Positions 42,308-51,191 of a stretch of DNA of 64,000 nt are shown one piece after another. The translations under genes and the position numbers were made by a program. Below the pieces are notes generated by a model. It saw nothing but the letters and a program-made list of their open reading frames with translations. It was not told the origin of the DNA and made no database searches. The number at the start of each line of letters is the position of its first letter. Positions within the stretch are counted from its first letter, which is position 1. Source of the DNA: CBDAPX01 sp965198725 (GTDB lineage Bacteria > Pseudomonadota > Alphaproteobacteria > Rhodobacterales > Rhodobacteraceae). Location: assembly GCA_965198725.1 (NCBI GenBank), contig CBDAPX010000001.1, positions 1,860,001 to 1,924,000 on the forward strand, given 5' to 3'.

Positions 42308-43087
42308 ATGGCCCGTCCGATCGTCGGCATCATCAGCAATTCTTATCTGATCAATGATGAGTATCCCACCCACGCGGGTGGAACGATGAACTCTGATGCG
42401 GTGGCCAATGTTTCGGGGTGTTTGCCGATGCTGATCCCGACCGACCCGCGTTTTGTGTCGGTGGAAGAGTTGCTGGCAAGCTGTGACGGGTTCCTGTTGA
42501 CCGGGGGCCGTCCGAATGTGCACCCGGAGGAATATGGCGAACCGGCGACGGATGCGCATGGGGATTTTGACCGGGCGCGGGATGCGATCACGCTGCCCTT
42601 GGTACGGGCCTGCGTAGAACGCGGGCAGCCTGTTTTCGGTATATGCCGGGGCTTTCAGGAGGTGAATGTCGCGATGGGCGGCACGCTTTATCCCGAAATC
42701 CGGGATTTGCCGGGGCGGACCAATCACCGGATGCCGGCCGATGGGACGCTCGCCGAGAAATTTGAGCTGCGCCATGTTGTGACCGTCCAGGAAGGCGGCG
42801 CATTTCACAAAGTGTTCGGCACGACCGAGGTAATGACCAACACGTTGCACGGGCAGGGGATCAAGGAGCCGGGCGACCGTGTGGTGATCGAAGGCCACGC
42901 CCCGGATGGCACGCCAGAGGCAATCCGCGTGGATGGCGCACCAGGCTTTACACTGTCAGTGCAATGGCATCCGGAATGGAACGCTGCCGAAGATCCGGCA
43001 TCGCGGCCCTTGTTCAAAGCTTTTGGCGAGGCTGTGCATGCGTTTGCGGCAAAGCGGTCGCGCCCAGGCATGCGCGCGGCGCGATAA
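42308..43087 (+). CDS. Class-I glutamine amidotransferase-like hydrolase (PuuD type)
   Basis: This 259-residue peptidase C26 protein has the nucleophile elbow FGICRGFQE (Cys about residue 117) and the downstream catalytic His and Glu in LSVQWHPEW. It belongs to the gamma-glutamyl-gamma-aminobutyrate hydrolase group. The precise substrate is not determined, and puu-type neighbours are absent. The ATG at 42308 fits the family N-terminus (PIVGIISN); the open frame from 42251 adds non-conserved residues. A GC-rich hairpin separates it from the convergent molybdenum hydroxylase. Confidence 0.88.
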   Translation: MARPIVGIISNSYLINDEYPTHAGGTMNSDAVANVSGCLPMLIPTDPRFVSVEELLASCDGFLLTGGRPNVHPEEYGEPATDAHGDFDRARDAITLPLVRACVERGQPVFGICRGFQEVNVAMGGTLYPEIRDLPGRTNHRMPADGTLAEKFELRHVVTVQEGGAFHKVFGTTEVMTNTLHGQGIKEPGDRVVIEGHAPDGTPEAIRVDGAPGFTLSVQWHPEWNAAEDPASRPLFKAFGEAVHAFAAKRSRPGMRAAR

Positions 43088-43093
43088 GGCGAC

Positions 43094-43117
43094 GGGCCCC
43101 CGCCCTGGCGGAGGCCC
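43094..43117. terminator. Bidirectional hairpin between convergent genes
   Basis: GGGCCCCCGCC / GGCGGAGGCCC around CT is a GC-rich stem, one mismatch, without T-runs. It lies between the amidotransferase and the hydroxylase genes. Confidence 0.55.
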
Positions 43118-43127
43118 ATCCGACAAC

Positions 43128-45368
43128 TCAGATCAGCATCGGGAAGGTTTTGATCAGCGGCAGCGCGCGCGCGCGGGTGCCGGTCAGATCGTAAACCGCA
43201 TTTGCCAATGCGGGCATGGATGGCGGTGTGCTGGGTTCCCCGGCGCCGCCCATATGCGCCATATCCTCGAACAACTGGACGTGGAACTTTGGCGTATTGT
43301 GTATGCGCATCGCGTCGTAATCGGGGAAGTTATACTGTTCGACTTCGCCGTCATAGAACGTGATTTCACCCTGAACCGCGGCTGAAAACCCATAGATTGC
43401 GCCGGATATCATCTGTGCTTCGACAATCGAGGGGTCGATGAGGATGCCCAGATCGGCGGCGATCCAGCAGTTGGTCATCCGAATGTCGCCATCCTGATCC
43501 GCGACCTCGACCACCATCGCAACCGGTGTACCAAAGGAATAGGTCATTGCGACGCCGCGTCCGATCCCATCCGGGGTTTGGCCGGTCCAGCCGCTCATTT
43601 CTTTGACGGCTTTCAGCACATTGGCCCCCGGTGCCCATTCCGCCTCGGCCAGTTCGATGCGGAAATCAAGCGGGTCGCGGCCCGCGGCCACAGCCATTTC
43701 GTCAATGATGGTGTCCGAGAAGAAGCCGTTGAACGAAGCCCCGACCGAGCGCCAGAAGCCAACCGGGATCATCGGTTTGGCAAGGTACCCTTCGACGCGG
43801 AAATTGGGGATCGCGAGCGGCTGGTTGAAGGCCGCATCGACATGGCCCTTGTCCGGGCCGCTCATCGGCATACCCGTCATCCGGGCGGCCCCTTCCTGGG
43901 CGGCGGATTGCGCTGAGATCTTGCCGTGAACCATGACCGCTTTGCCATCTTGCACGGCCGCGCGATAGCGGGCCATGGCACCGGGACGATAGGCGTCGTG
44001 GCGCATATCTTCTTCCCGTGACCAAGTCAGTTGCACCGGTGTGCCCGGCACTTGCATCGCGACCGCGACGGCCCGCAGGGTATAGTCGAACTCGACCCGG
44101 CGACCAAAGCCGCCGCCCAGATAGGTGGTGTGGACCTGCACGGCTTCTGCGTCCAGACCAGCCATCTCAGCCGCGACGCGTTGATGAACCGTCGGGGCCT
44201 GATTCGGAGCCCAGATTTCCAGCGCATCACCGGTGTAAAGTGCCGTGGCATTCATTGGTTCCATCGTGGAATGCGCCAGATAGGGCAGTTTGTATTCCGC
44301 CTCGATCACAGTGGCACCTGCGGGGATGGTGTCGACATCGCCATCGTCGCGCATCGTGGAATTCACCTCGCCGTCAAAGGCGGCGGCGATTTCGGCAAAA
44401 ATACCATCGGTGTCAGAGGGATATGGCGCGTCTTCCCATTCGACCTCGATCATTTCGACGGCTTTTTGCGCCAGCCATGTATTGGTGGCAACAACGGCCA
44501 CGGCATCGCCAAGGTCAATGACCTTTTCGACGCCGGGCATGGCTTCGGCCTCGGAAGCGTCGAAGCTTTTCTTGCCAACGCCAAAGCGGGGGCTTTGCGC
44601 GATCGCCGCGAATTTCATGTTGGGCAGGCGTACATCGACGCCAAACTCCGCGGTGCCGGTGGATTTGCCGACCATATCGACGCGCGGGACCGATTTGCCC
44701 ACATATTTCCAGTCGCTTGATGGGCGCAGATCGGTATCAATCGGGTCGATTGTGGCCGCTTCGCCGGCCAGTTCGGAATATGTAATCCGTGTGCCGTCCG
44801 GTGCGATCACGGCGCCGTTCTCGGTCGTCAAAGAGGACCTGTTTACGCCAAGGCGCTGTGCGGCGGCCTCTTTCAATGTTTCGCGGGCGGTGGCACCAGC
44901 ATGGCGCATCCGTTCGAACCCGTCGCGCATTGACGATGATCCGCCAGTGGCTTGCAGGTTCAGCAATTTGCCCGCATGGCCGAGCACGGTGCCCAGCGTG
45001 TGTTGAAAGTCGCTTTTGTCATAGCCGCGACCGGGCAGGGCCTCTGACAGCATTGCGCTGTTGTAATACGCTCTGGCAGCCGGGCCGTGCACAACATTGA
45101 CCGCGTTCGGGTCCACGTCGAGCTCTTCGGCGATCAAAGCAGCCCAGGACGTTTTAACGCCTTGGCCCATTTCGGAACGGGGCGCGATTAGTGTTACGCC
45201 GTCTGCGTCTACGACAACAAACGGGTTGAGAACGGCTTGGCCTGCGCTGGGTTGCAAGGGGTTTGGCGCCGGTCTGCGGACATAATAGACACCAAAAGCG
45301 ACACCGCCGACGACAGCTGCGGATCCGATCAGGAAGGTCCGGCGGACGATTTTTCCAATGCTTGCCAT
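43128..45368 (-). CDS. Molybdenum hydroxylase large subunit (isoquinoline 1-oxidoreductase-like), Tat-exported
   Basis: The 746-residue protein belongs to the xanthine dehydrogenase family molybdopterin-binding subunits, closest in layout to IorB/aldehyde dehydrogenase periplasmic types. The N-terminus has a twin-arginine signal (RRTFLIGSAAVVGG). Molybdopterin-contact motifs appear as GGGFGRRVEFDY and VGFWRSVGASFNGF. The catalytic Glu is in the C-terminal GGAGEPSTPP. The 2Fe-2S subunit gene is three bases upstream on the same strand. No FAD subunit is present, so electrons probably pass to a cytochrome c. Substrate unknown. Confidence 0.92.
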   Translation of the reverse strand: MASIGKIVRRTFLIGSAAVVGGVAFGVYYVRRPAPNPLQPSAGQAVLNPFVVVDADGVTLIAPRSEMGQGVKTSWAALIAEELDVDPNAVNVVHGPAARAYYNSAMLSEALPGRGYDKSDFQHTLGTVLGHAGKLLNLQATGGSSSMRDGFERMRHAGATARETLKEAAAQRLGVNRSSLTTENGAVIAPDGTRITYSELAGEAATIDPIDTDLRPSSDWKYVGKSVPRVDMVGKSTGTAEFGVDVRLPNMKFAAIAQSPRFGVGKKSFDASEAEAMPGVEKVIDLGDAVAVVATNTWLAQKAVEMIEVEWEDAPYPSDTDGIFAEIAAAFDGEVNSTMRDDGDVDTIPAGATVIEAEYKLPYLAHSTMEPMNATALYTGDALEIWAPNQAPTVHQRVAAEMAGLDAEAVQVHTTYLGGGFGRRVEFDYTLRAVAVAMQVPGTPVQLTWSREEDMRHDAYRPGAMARYRAAVQDGKAVMVHGKISAQSAAQEGAARMTGMPMSGPDKGHVDAAFNQPLAIPNFRVEGYLAKPMIPVGFWRSVGASFNGFFSDTIIDEMAVAAGRDPLDFRIELAEAEWAPGANVLKAVKEMSGWTGQTPDGIGRGVAMTYSFGTPVAMVVEVADQDGDIRMTNCWIAADLGILIDPSIVEAQMISGAIYGFSAAVQGEITFYDGEVEQYNFPDYDAMRIHNTPKFHVQLFEDMAHMGGAGEPSTPPSMPALANAVYDLTGTRARALPLIKTFPMLI

Positions 45369-45371
45369 GAC

Positions 45372-45836
45372 TTATACCTCGCGGATTTTGCTTGCAGCCG
45401 AATGAATGGCTGCACGGATACGGGGGTAGGTGCCACAGCGGCACAGGTTGCCCATCATCACGTCGTCAATGTCTTGGTCGGTCGGGTTCGGGTTTTCTGC
45501 CAGAAGGGCGGCGGCCTGCATGATCTGGCCGGATTGGCAATAACCGCATTGTGCGACCTGATGTTCGACCCATGCCTCTTGGATCTTGGCCATGTTGTCG
45601 GGGCCACCGACCCCTTCGATCGTGGTCACGTCACCCCAAACATCGGCCAGCGCGACTTGGCAGCTGCGCACCGCTTCGCCGTCGATATGTACGGTGCACG
45701 CGCCGCAGGCGGCAACGCCGCAGCCGAATTTCGTGCCGGTCAAACCAATCTCGTCGCGCAGAACCCAAAGCAAGGGAACATCGTCGGGTAGATCGACAGC
45801 GTGTTGCTGTCCGTTAATTGTCAATGAGGTGGCCAT
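45372..45836 (-). CDS. 2Fe-2S subunit of molybdenum hydroxylase
   Basis: The 154-residue protein has a plant-type 2Fe-2S domain (GCGVAACGACTV, with a fourth Cys in SCQVAL) and a second C-terminal helical 2Fe-2S domain (CGYCQSGQ and CRCGTYPRI). This is the small subunit that passes electrons from the molybdenum centre. It has no export signal of its own and presumably travels with the Tat-tagged large subunit. The ATG at 45836 (MATSLTING) was chosen over one at 45851. A TetR gene is divergent. Confidence 0.94.
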   Translation of the reverse strand: MATSLTINGQQHAVDLPDDVPLLWVLRDEIGLTGTKFGCGVAACGACTVHIDGEAVRSCQVALADVWGDVTTIEGVGGPDNMAKIQEAWVEHQVAQCGYCQSGQIMQAAALLAENPNPTDQDIDDVMMGNLCRCGTYPRIRAAIHSAASKIREV

Positions 45837-45863
45837 TCTGCTAACTCCCAATGCATGACGGTT

Positions 45864-45903
45864 ATGACAAAAATATAATAATATGTCAGGATGTCAATTG
45901 ACA
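45864..45903. promoter_or_regulatory. Probable TetR operator region
   Basis: The gap between the divergent hydroxylase operon and the TetR gene has a perfect 12-base palindrome TGTCAATTGACA (45892-45903) and a looser TGACA/TGTCA pair (45865-45869 and 45884-45888) around an AT-rich core. Placement fits an operator controlling both directions. Confidence 0.5.
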
Positions 45904-45935
45904 GTTTTCGAAACAGGTGTCAAAACACGATTAAG

Positions 45936-46520
45936 ATGAAAGACGTCATGCTAGATCCACGCCAACAAGCCATACTGGAAGCGGCTTGGGAGTGTTTTGC
46001 GACCTACGGGTATCGCAAGACATCCATGGATGATATCGCGCGCAAGGCGGGCATGTCGCGCCCCGCTCTGTATCTGCATTACAAGAACAAAGACGACATC
46101 TATCGCAGTCTTGTTGGCGTTTACTATGAAATGACCGCCTTAGCGGTCAGTGAAGCGTTAAACGACGAGGGCACGGTCCAAGACGTTTTGATGGCGGCTT
46201 TCATGGCACAGGGCGGCGAGCAGATGGAGGCGATGCTGACATCCCCGCATGGCTCGGAATTGCTGGATGTCACAAAAACCGCCGCGGCTGAGGAAGTCGC
46301 GCAAGGTGAGGCAAGGCTGGCAAAATTATACGCGGCCTGGATCGAAAAGATGACGGACGAGGGCAAGGTTGCGGCCCCGTGTGATCCGGAATTGACCGCC
46401 ACGACAATGATGGCCGCCTTGAAAGGCATGAAAACCGGTATCGTCGATTATGCGTTCTATCGACAGGGGGTGGCGTGCCTTGCCGCGCTGATCGGCGCGG
46501 GTTTGTGCAAACCCTCATAA
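45936..46520 (+). CDS. TetR/AcrR family transcriptional regulator
   Basis: The 194-residue protein has the N-terminal TetR HTH (AAWECFATYGYRKTSMDDIARKAGMSRPALYLHYKNKDDIY, about 14-55) and a divergent ligand domain. An ATG at 45936 was chosen, with one at 45948 also possible; the upstream ATG at 45891 overlaps the operator palindrome. It probably represses the divergent hydroxylase genes. Its 3' end overlaps the convergent kynA by six bases. Confidence 0.92.
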   Translation: MKDVMLDPRQQAILEAAWECFATYGYRKTSMDDIARKAGMSRPALYLHYKNKDDIYRSLVGVYYEMTALAVSEALNDEGTVQDVLMAAFMAQGGEQMEAMLTSPHGSELLDVTKTAAAEEVAQGEARLAKLYAAWIEKMTDEGKVAAPCDPELTATTMMAALKGMKTGIVDYAFYRQGVACLAALIGAGLCKPS

Positions 46521-47354
46521 GTCGGTGCGCAGATGCCAAAGCTCGGGGAACAACTCGACCGCCAGCATGCGTTTTAGGTAACTGACACCGCCTGTTCCGC
46601 CAGTTCCGCGCTTGAACCCGATCACCCGCTCAACGGTCGTGACATGATTGAACCGCCACCGGCGAAAATAGTCTTCAAGGTCCACTAGCTTTTCGGCGAG
46701 TTCATATATTTCCCAATGGGTTGCAGGGTCTTTGTAAACCTCTGTCCAAGCCGCTTTGACGGCGTCATTGGCCACATGTGGTTGTGCGAAATCCCGTTGC
46801 AAAACCGCCTCTGGCAATGGGCACACCCGATGCAGGGCTTGCAAGGCCACGTCATAGAGAGACGGAAGGCCCAGTTCCACCTGCAACATCGCAGTCAAAT
46901 CCGGCCGGTGCGCATGCGGGCGCAGCATTGCCTGATTGCGGTTGCCCAACATGAATTCGATCAGCCGATACTGGTGCGACTGAAAGCCAGAGCTTTGACC
47001 CAGCGCATCGCGAAAGGTTGTGTAATCGCTGGGCGTCATTGTGCGCAGCACGTCCCAAGCGCTGTTAAGCTGTTCGAATATGCGGGCGACCCGAGAGATC
47101 ATTTTGAAAGCCGGGCGCATGTCGCCGGTCTGGATCTGCGTGCGCGCGGCGTTCAATTCGTGGATCGCCAAGCGCATCCAAATCTCTGACGTTTGATGCT
47201 GCACGATAAAAAGCAACTCGTCATGCGCGTCGCTCAAAGGGTTTTGTGCGCTCAACAATGTATCAAGGCCCAAATAGTCCACATAGGACATGCGCCCGTC
47301 AAAAGACATCTGAGCACCTTCGGCTTCGGGGTTATACGGTTTGTCTTTAGTCAT
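46515..47354 (-). CDS. kynA: Tryptophan 2,3-dioxygenase
   Basis: KynA opens the indole ring of tryptophan to N-formylkynurenine, the first step of the kynurenine path. The 279-residue haem protein has the family motifs MSYVDYLGLDTLLSAQ, DELLFIVQHQTSEIWMRLAIHEL, SSGFQSHQYRLIEF with the arginine that binds tryptophan, and the C-terminal FNHVTTVERVIGFKRGTGGTGGVSYLKRM. It is downstream of kynU on the same strand with 124 bases and a hairpin between. The ATG at 47354 was chosen. Confidence 0.96.
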   Translation of the reverse strand: MTKDKPYNPEAEGAQMSFDGRMSYVDYLGLDTLLSAQNPLSDAHDELLFIVQHQTSEIWMRLAIHELNAARTQIQTGDMRPAFKMISRVARIFEQLNSAWDVLRTMTPSDYTTFRDALGQSSGFQSHQYRLIEFMLGNRNQAMLRPHAHRPDLTAMLQVELGLPSLYDVALQALHRVCPLPEAVLQRDFAQPHVANDAVKAAWTEVYKDPATHWEIYELAEKLVDLEDYFRRWRFNHVTTVERVIGFKRGTGGTGGVSYLKRMLAVELFPELWHLRTDL

Positions 47355-47407
47355 TTCGCATCCTTTCACTGAAGTTGAGGTCAGAAAGGATGTCCCTCAT
47401 GCGACAG

Positions 47408-47433
47408 GGCGGCGTCCATGGACAGACGCCGCC
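47408..47433 (-). repeat. Intercistronic hairpin between kynU and kynA
   Basis: Nine-base perfect arms GGCGGCGTC/GACGCCGCC enclose an 8-base loop, with no T-run. It lies about 45 bases past the kynU stop and may adjust the kynU/kynA expression ratio or stabilise the upstream mRNA. Confidence 0.55.
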
Positions 47434-47478
47434 ATAATGCGACCCAGCCTGCAGGTCGGCAGAGGGGGATATGCGGGC

Positions 47479-48675
47479 TCATGTCACGGCCGCCCGCACT
47501 TTGTATTCCGGACGGTCCCAGAGGCCGTTGGTCATCACGTCGCTCAAAATCGCGACCGCGGCCCGCACATCACCGGCATCGATGTAAAGAGGGGTAAAGC
47601 CAAAACGCATGATGTCCGGCGCCCGGAAATCCCCAATCACGCCCCGTGCGATCAGGGCCTGCATTGCGGCATAGCCTTCATCAAACCGAAAAGACACCTG
47701 GCTGCCGCGCTTGGTGCCGTCGCGCGGGCTGGCCAAGGTCAGCATGGGGCAGGCGGCCTCTACCTCGGTGATAAAGAGTTCGCAGAGCTCGATCGACTTG
47801 ACGCGGATATCCGCCATGTTGACCTGGTCCCAGATATCCATCGCGGTTTCCAGCGCTGTCATTTGCAGAACCGGCGGGGTGCCGACCCGCATCCGTTCAA
47901 CACCTGTGCCCGGGCGATAATCGAGGTCAAAAGCAAAGGGTGCTTCGTGGCCCAGCCAGCCCGACAAAGCGGGCACCGCGCGTCCTGCATGGCGCGGCGC
48001 AACATAGATAAACGCCGGCGCACCCGGACCGCCATTGAGATATTTATAGGTGCAGCCCACGGCAAAATCCGCACCCGCGCCAGCCAGATCAACGGGCAAG
48101 GCACCCGCGCTATGCGCCAGATCCCAAACCGTCAGCGCGCCAACCGCGTGGGCACGACGCGTCAGGTCAGCCATATCGTGTTTGCGGCCCGTGCGGTAAT
48201 CCACCTCGGTCAGCATCACGACGGCGACGTCTTCGGTGATCGCATCGGCGACATCCTCGGGCGCGACGGTGCGCAGGCTGTATCCATCGCCCAGCGTACG
48301 CAACAAGCCTTCGGCCATGTAAAGGTCGGTGGGGAAATTACCGTTATCCGACAGAACCACCCGCCGGTCTGGTCGCATCTCCAACGCCGAAGCGAGCGCC
48401 TGATAGACCTTGATCGAAAGCGTGTCGCCCAAGGTCACATGGCCCGCTTCGGCACCAATAAGCCGTCCAACCCGATCACCCAATGCCATCGGCTGCGCCA
48501 TCCAACCGGCCTTGTTCCAGCCGGTGATCAGCATCTCGCCCCACTCATCGCGCAACATGTTGTCGAGCCTTTCAGGGGCCGCATTGGGCAGCGGCCCGAG
48601 AGAGTTGCCATCAAGATAGATGATGCCGTCTGGCAGATTGAACATCGTCTTGGTGGTCGCGAAATCCGTTGTCAT
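47479..48675 (-). CDS. kynU: Kynureninase
   Basis: KynU cleaves kynurenine to anthranilate and alanine with pyridoxal phosphate. The 398-residue fold-type-I enzyme has YLDGNSLGPLP at the N-terminus, the cofactor-region DLAHSAGALPVDL and the PLP lysine in GCTYKYLNGGPGAP (about 225-238). The ATG at 48675 has a clear AAGGAG. kynA is downstream in the same direction. A formamidase gene (kynB) is not adjacent. Confidence 0.96.
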   Translation of the reverse strand: MTTDFATTKTMFNLPDGIIYLDGNSLGPLPNAAPERLDNMLRDEWGEMLITGWNKAGWMAQPMALGDRVGRLIGAEAGHVTLGDTLSIKVYQALASALEMRPDRRVVLSDNGNFPTDLYMAEGLLRTLGDGYSLRTVAPEDVADAITEDVAVVMLTEVDYRTGRKHDMADLTRRAHAVGALTVWDLAHSAGALPVDLAGAGADFAVGCTYKYLNGGPGAPAFIYVAPRHAGRAVPALSGWLGHEAPFAFDLDYRPGTGVERMRVGTPPVLQMTALETAMDIWDQVNMADIRVKSIELCELFITEVEAACPMLTLASPRDGTKRGSQVSFRFDEGYAAMQALIARGVIGDFRAPDIMRFGFTPLYIDAGDVRAAVAILSDVMTNGLWDRPEYKVRAAVT

Positions 48676-48853
48676 GTCGGTCTCCTTACCCGGCATATAG
48701 CTTGGATACCCTCGGGTGGAAATGCTTCTGCGCGGTGCGGGTGCCGATCCTTGAGATTGAACAGGCTAGATGTCTGCAGGTTCAAATTGGTTTCGATTGA
48801 CCGACTGAGATCGGATGAACATGCTATCAAAAAGCACCTTGGGAGGTATTCAG

Positions 48854-49756
48854 ATGACGAAGGCGATCTGGACCGCGATAAGCTTTGCTGCCTTGTGCTG
48901 CCTCCAAGCGACGCCCGCCGCTGCACAGGACGTCTCCAATCGCGACCTTGTCGACACAACTGCGGATATCGGATTGCCCCGAATATCCGGTGCCGAGACG
49001 GCGGAGCTGTTGTCCGCCTTTCATGGTCTGGACGCGCTGCCGCGTTTGGCAAACCTCATCTGTCGAGGCGCGCGGGGCAAAACCGGGATGCCGGTCATTT
49101 TCTCGACCGAGATTGAATTGGACAGTCTTCAGGCCGGTGATTTCACGGTCACAACCCGCTCCGGCGAAACCGGCGCGATGCATTGTGTGTCGGTCCTTCC
49201 AGCGGTTGCTCCGGGTGAATTGCGAACTGTCCTGCTGATTGGTGATCTGGGACCTGCAGACGCCGATCCGCCGGTGACCGTTTCGATCACGGGGCACGTA
49301 TATTCCATCGACAAGAAACTCGACTTTCGGGGCGCAACGATCGATGTGACGCCTTTGGCAGACGGTCCCAGTCTGATTTTGGCTGCCGTGGTCCCGGACT
49401 GGACACAGGTAGGCTCTTTGGGGCCCAACAGAACCCGGGGCAGCCTGTGTCCGGAGGACGGAACCGTGCAGGCAGTTCGCGTCACCTGGGCTGGTGGCGT
49501 CATATTGCAAAATGGCGATGAGCCCGGGGAACCAGAGCGTGCCCTCTACGAGGTCACCGTGGAAACTGCGACGGGCGCAGAAAGGGTCATAGCACCCTTT
49601 GCCCTTGCCGATTTGGGGGACGGGGACAATAACCACATGCTCTGCCTGGACACAGCAGACCGTCCCGTTTCGGTTTTCTTTCCGGCCGGTGTCCTGACAG
49701 ACCCAAATGACGACCTGAACCCTGACACACGCGTGTTGGTGCGCCCGGCTGGCTAA
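48854..49756 (+). CDS. Secreted protein of unknown function
   Basis: This 300-residue protein has a signal peptide (about 1-24, ending ATPAAAQD). The mature region is beta-rich and contains four cysteines (LICRGARG, MHCVSV, SLCPEDG, MLCLDTA) that could form two disulfides. I recognise no named domain. The ATG at 48854 has GGGAGG about eight bases upstream. It stands alone, divergent from kynU and convergent with the SDR gene. Confidence 0.72.
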   Translation: MTKAIWTAISFAALCCLQATPAAAQDVSNRDLVDTTADIGLPRISGAETAELLSAFHGLDALPRLANLICRGARGKTGMPVIFSTEIELDSLQAGDFTVTTRSGETGAMHCVSVLPAVAPGELRTVLLIGDLGPADADPPVTVSITGHVYSIDKKLDFRGATIDVTPLADGPSLILAAVVPDWTQVGSLGPNRTRGSLCPEDGTVQAVRVTWAGGVILQNGDEPGEPERALYEVTVETATGAERVIAPFALADLGDGDNNHMLCLDTADRPVSVFFPAGVLTDPNDDLNPDTRVLVRPAG

Positions 49757-49766
49757 ACGGTGCGGA

Positions 49767-50519
49767 CTACATCTGGCCGCCGGCAATTTCGATGGTCTGT
49801 CCATTGATGCTCTGCGACCCGGGGCCGACCAGCCACATGGCAGCGGCGGCAACTTCATCAGCATCGATCAAGCGCTTGTGGCGATTGGCCTTGACCATCA
49901 TCTGCAACGCTTCCTCTGCACTGACACCGGCACGCTGTGAAATGGCATCGACGTTGCGGGTGACGATGGGCGTGTCGACGTAGCCGGGACAGATCGCGTT
50001 GAACGTATATGGAGTACCCATGTAATCCTCGCTGAGCGACCGTGTCAGCCCGATCAACCCGTGCTTTGACGCTGAATAACAGGCCGCACCGGGCAAACCG
50101 CGCACGCCGGCAATCGAGGCAACGGTGATCACGCGGCCCCAATCGGTCTGGCGCATGCCGGATAGGCATTCGCGGATGGTCAGAAAGGCACCGTCCAAAT
50201 TGGTTGCCATCATGTTGCACCAGAACTCGAGCGATGTTTTGTGCACGGCGCGCCCTTCTGCGATGCCCGCATTGGCCACGCAAATCTGAACGGGCCCCCG
50301 CGCGTCCACCGCCGCGGCAACCTTTGCAACAACATCCTCTTCGTCTCGGACATCCATTGCCATCCCCGTCAAACCGTCACCGGCCACGGCGTCCAAAACC
50401 TCTTGCCGGCGTCCGGTGATCGTTACCTGCGCCCCTGCAGCGGCGAAGGCCCGCGCCATGGCAAGACCGATCCCAGTTCCGCCGCCGGTCACCAGTGCGT
50501 GTTTTCCGTCAAGCTGCAT
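49767..50519 (-). CDS. SDR family NAD(P)-dependent oxidoreductase (3-hydroxybutyrate dehydrogenase-like)
   Basis: The 250-residue short-chain dehydrogenase has the cofactor motif TGGGTGIG (about 11-18), NAG at about 86, and the catalytic set in VITVASIAG (Ser), YSASK (Tyr/Lys). The segment FNAICPGYVDTPIV and the helix after it resemble 3-hydroxybutyrate dehydrogenases. The exact substrate cannot be called. A GGGAGGAT ribosome site precedes the ATG at 50519. Confidence 0.9.
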   Translation of the reverse strand: MQLDGKHALVTGGGTGIGLAMARAFAAAGAQVTITGRRQEVLDAVAGDGLTGMAMDVRDEEDVVAKVAAAVDARGPVQICVANAGIAEGRAVHKTSLEFWCNMMATNLDGAFLTIRECLSGMRQTDWGRVITVASIAGVRGLPGAACYSASKHGLIGLTRSLSEDYMGTPYTFNAICPGYVDTPIVTRNVDAISQRAGVSAEEALQMMVKANRHKRLIDADEVAAAAMWLVGPGSQSINGQTIEIAGGQM

Positions 50520-50612
50520 GATCGATCCTCCCAAATCTGTGTTTGTGTCACCCTAGCCTTGCCTGTCTAGACATGGCAAACCTGCACCTATGGGTGACTT
50601 AGGGGAAACGCG

Positions 50613-51065
50613 TTGCTGAAGTGGATCGATATTCCGCCAGTTTGGTTGTTGGGCGCGTTAAGCATAGCGTGGTGGCAATCTCGGTTTGCGTCCATGGGGC
50701 TTGGGTTTGGCGGGGCTTGGTCCGATTTTGTCGGCGGCTTGTTGGTTGGCGGCGGCATATTGATGATGGTTCTGGCCGTTTTTGAGTTTCGCCGCCATCA
50801 AACGACGCCGATTCCGCATCAGACACCATCGGCTTTGATTGAAAGCGGTATCTTTTCCAGAACGCGAAACCCCATTTATCTCGGCGATTGTTTGGTCTTG
50901 TTGGGATTAATTCTGCGTTGGGACGCGGTGCTTGCGCTACCACTGGTTCCAATTTTCGTCTGGATCATAGAAAAAAGATTCATCGTACCCGAAGAAAACA
51001 GGATGCGGCGCAGTTTCCGCGCGGCATTTGCACGTTATGAACGCAAGTTTAGACGCTGGATTTAA
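50613..51065 (+). CDS. Isoprenylcysteine carboxyl methyltransferase-like membrane protein
   Basis: The 150-residue protein has four hydrophobic segments (about 8-22, 35-58, 88-115) and the ICMT/phospholipid methyltransferase pattern RTRNPIYLGD followed by EEN...Y, the S-adenosylmethionine site in this fold. It probably methylates a lipid or small molecule; no prenylated protein substrate is expected in bacteria. The start is a TTG at 50613 with AGGGGAAA upstream. Confidence 0.82.
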   Translation: MLKWIDIPPVWLLGALSIAWWQSRFASMGLGFGGAWSDFVGGLLVGGGILMMVLAVFEFRRHQTTPIPHQTPSALIESGIFSRTRNPIYLGDCLVLLGLILRWDAVLALPLVPIFVWIIEKRFIVPEENRMRRSFRAAFARYERKFRRWI

Positions 51066-51191
51066 GGAAATACCGCAGTTTCATGTTGCGGTGCAGCGTA
51101 ATCTTGCGCAATTTTGTTGCGCCGCCGCGATGGATTTCTATTGTGCGCGCATCAGATCCTGCCGGACAACCCGGCTAAAAGGGGGATTAAA

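Noticed and set aside
47341..49116. 591-codon plus-strand frame opposite kynU
   Set aside because: Shadow frame; kynU has clear PLP motifs and a ribosome site.
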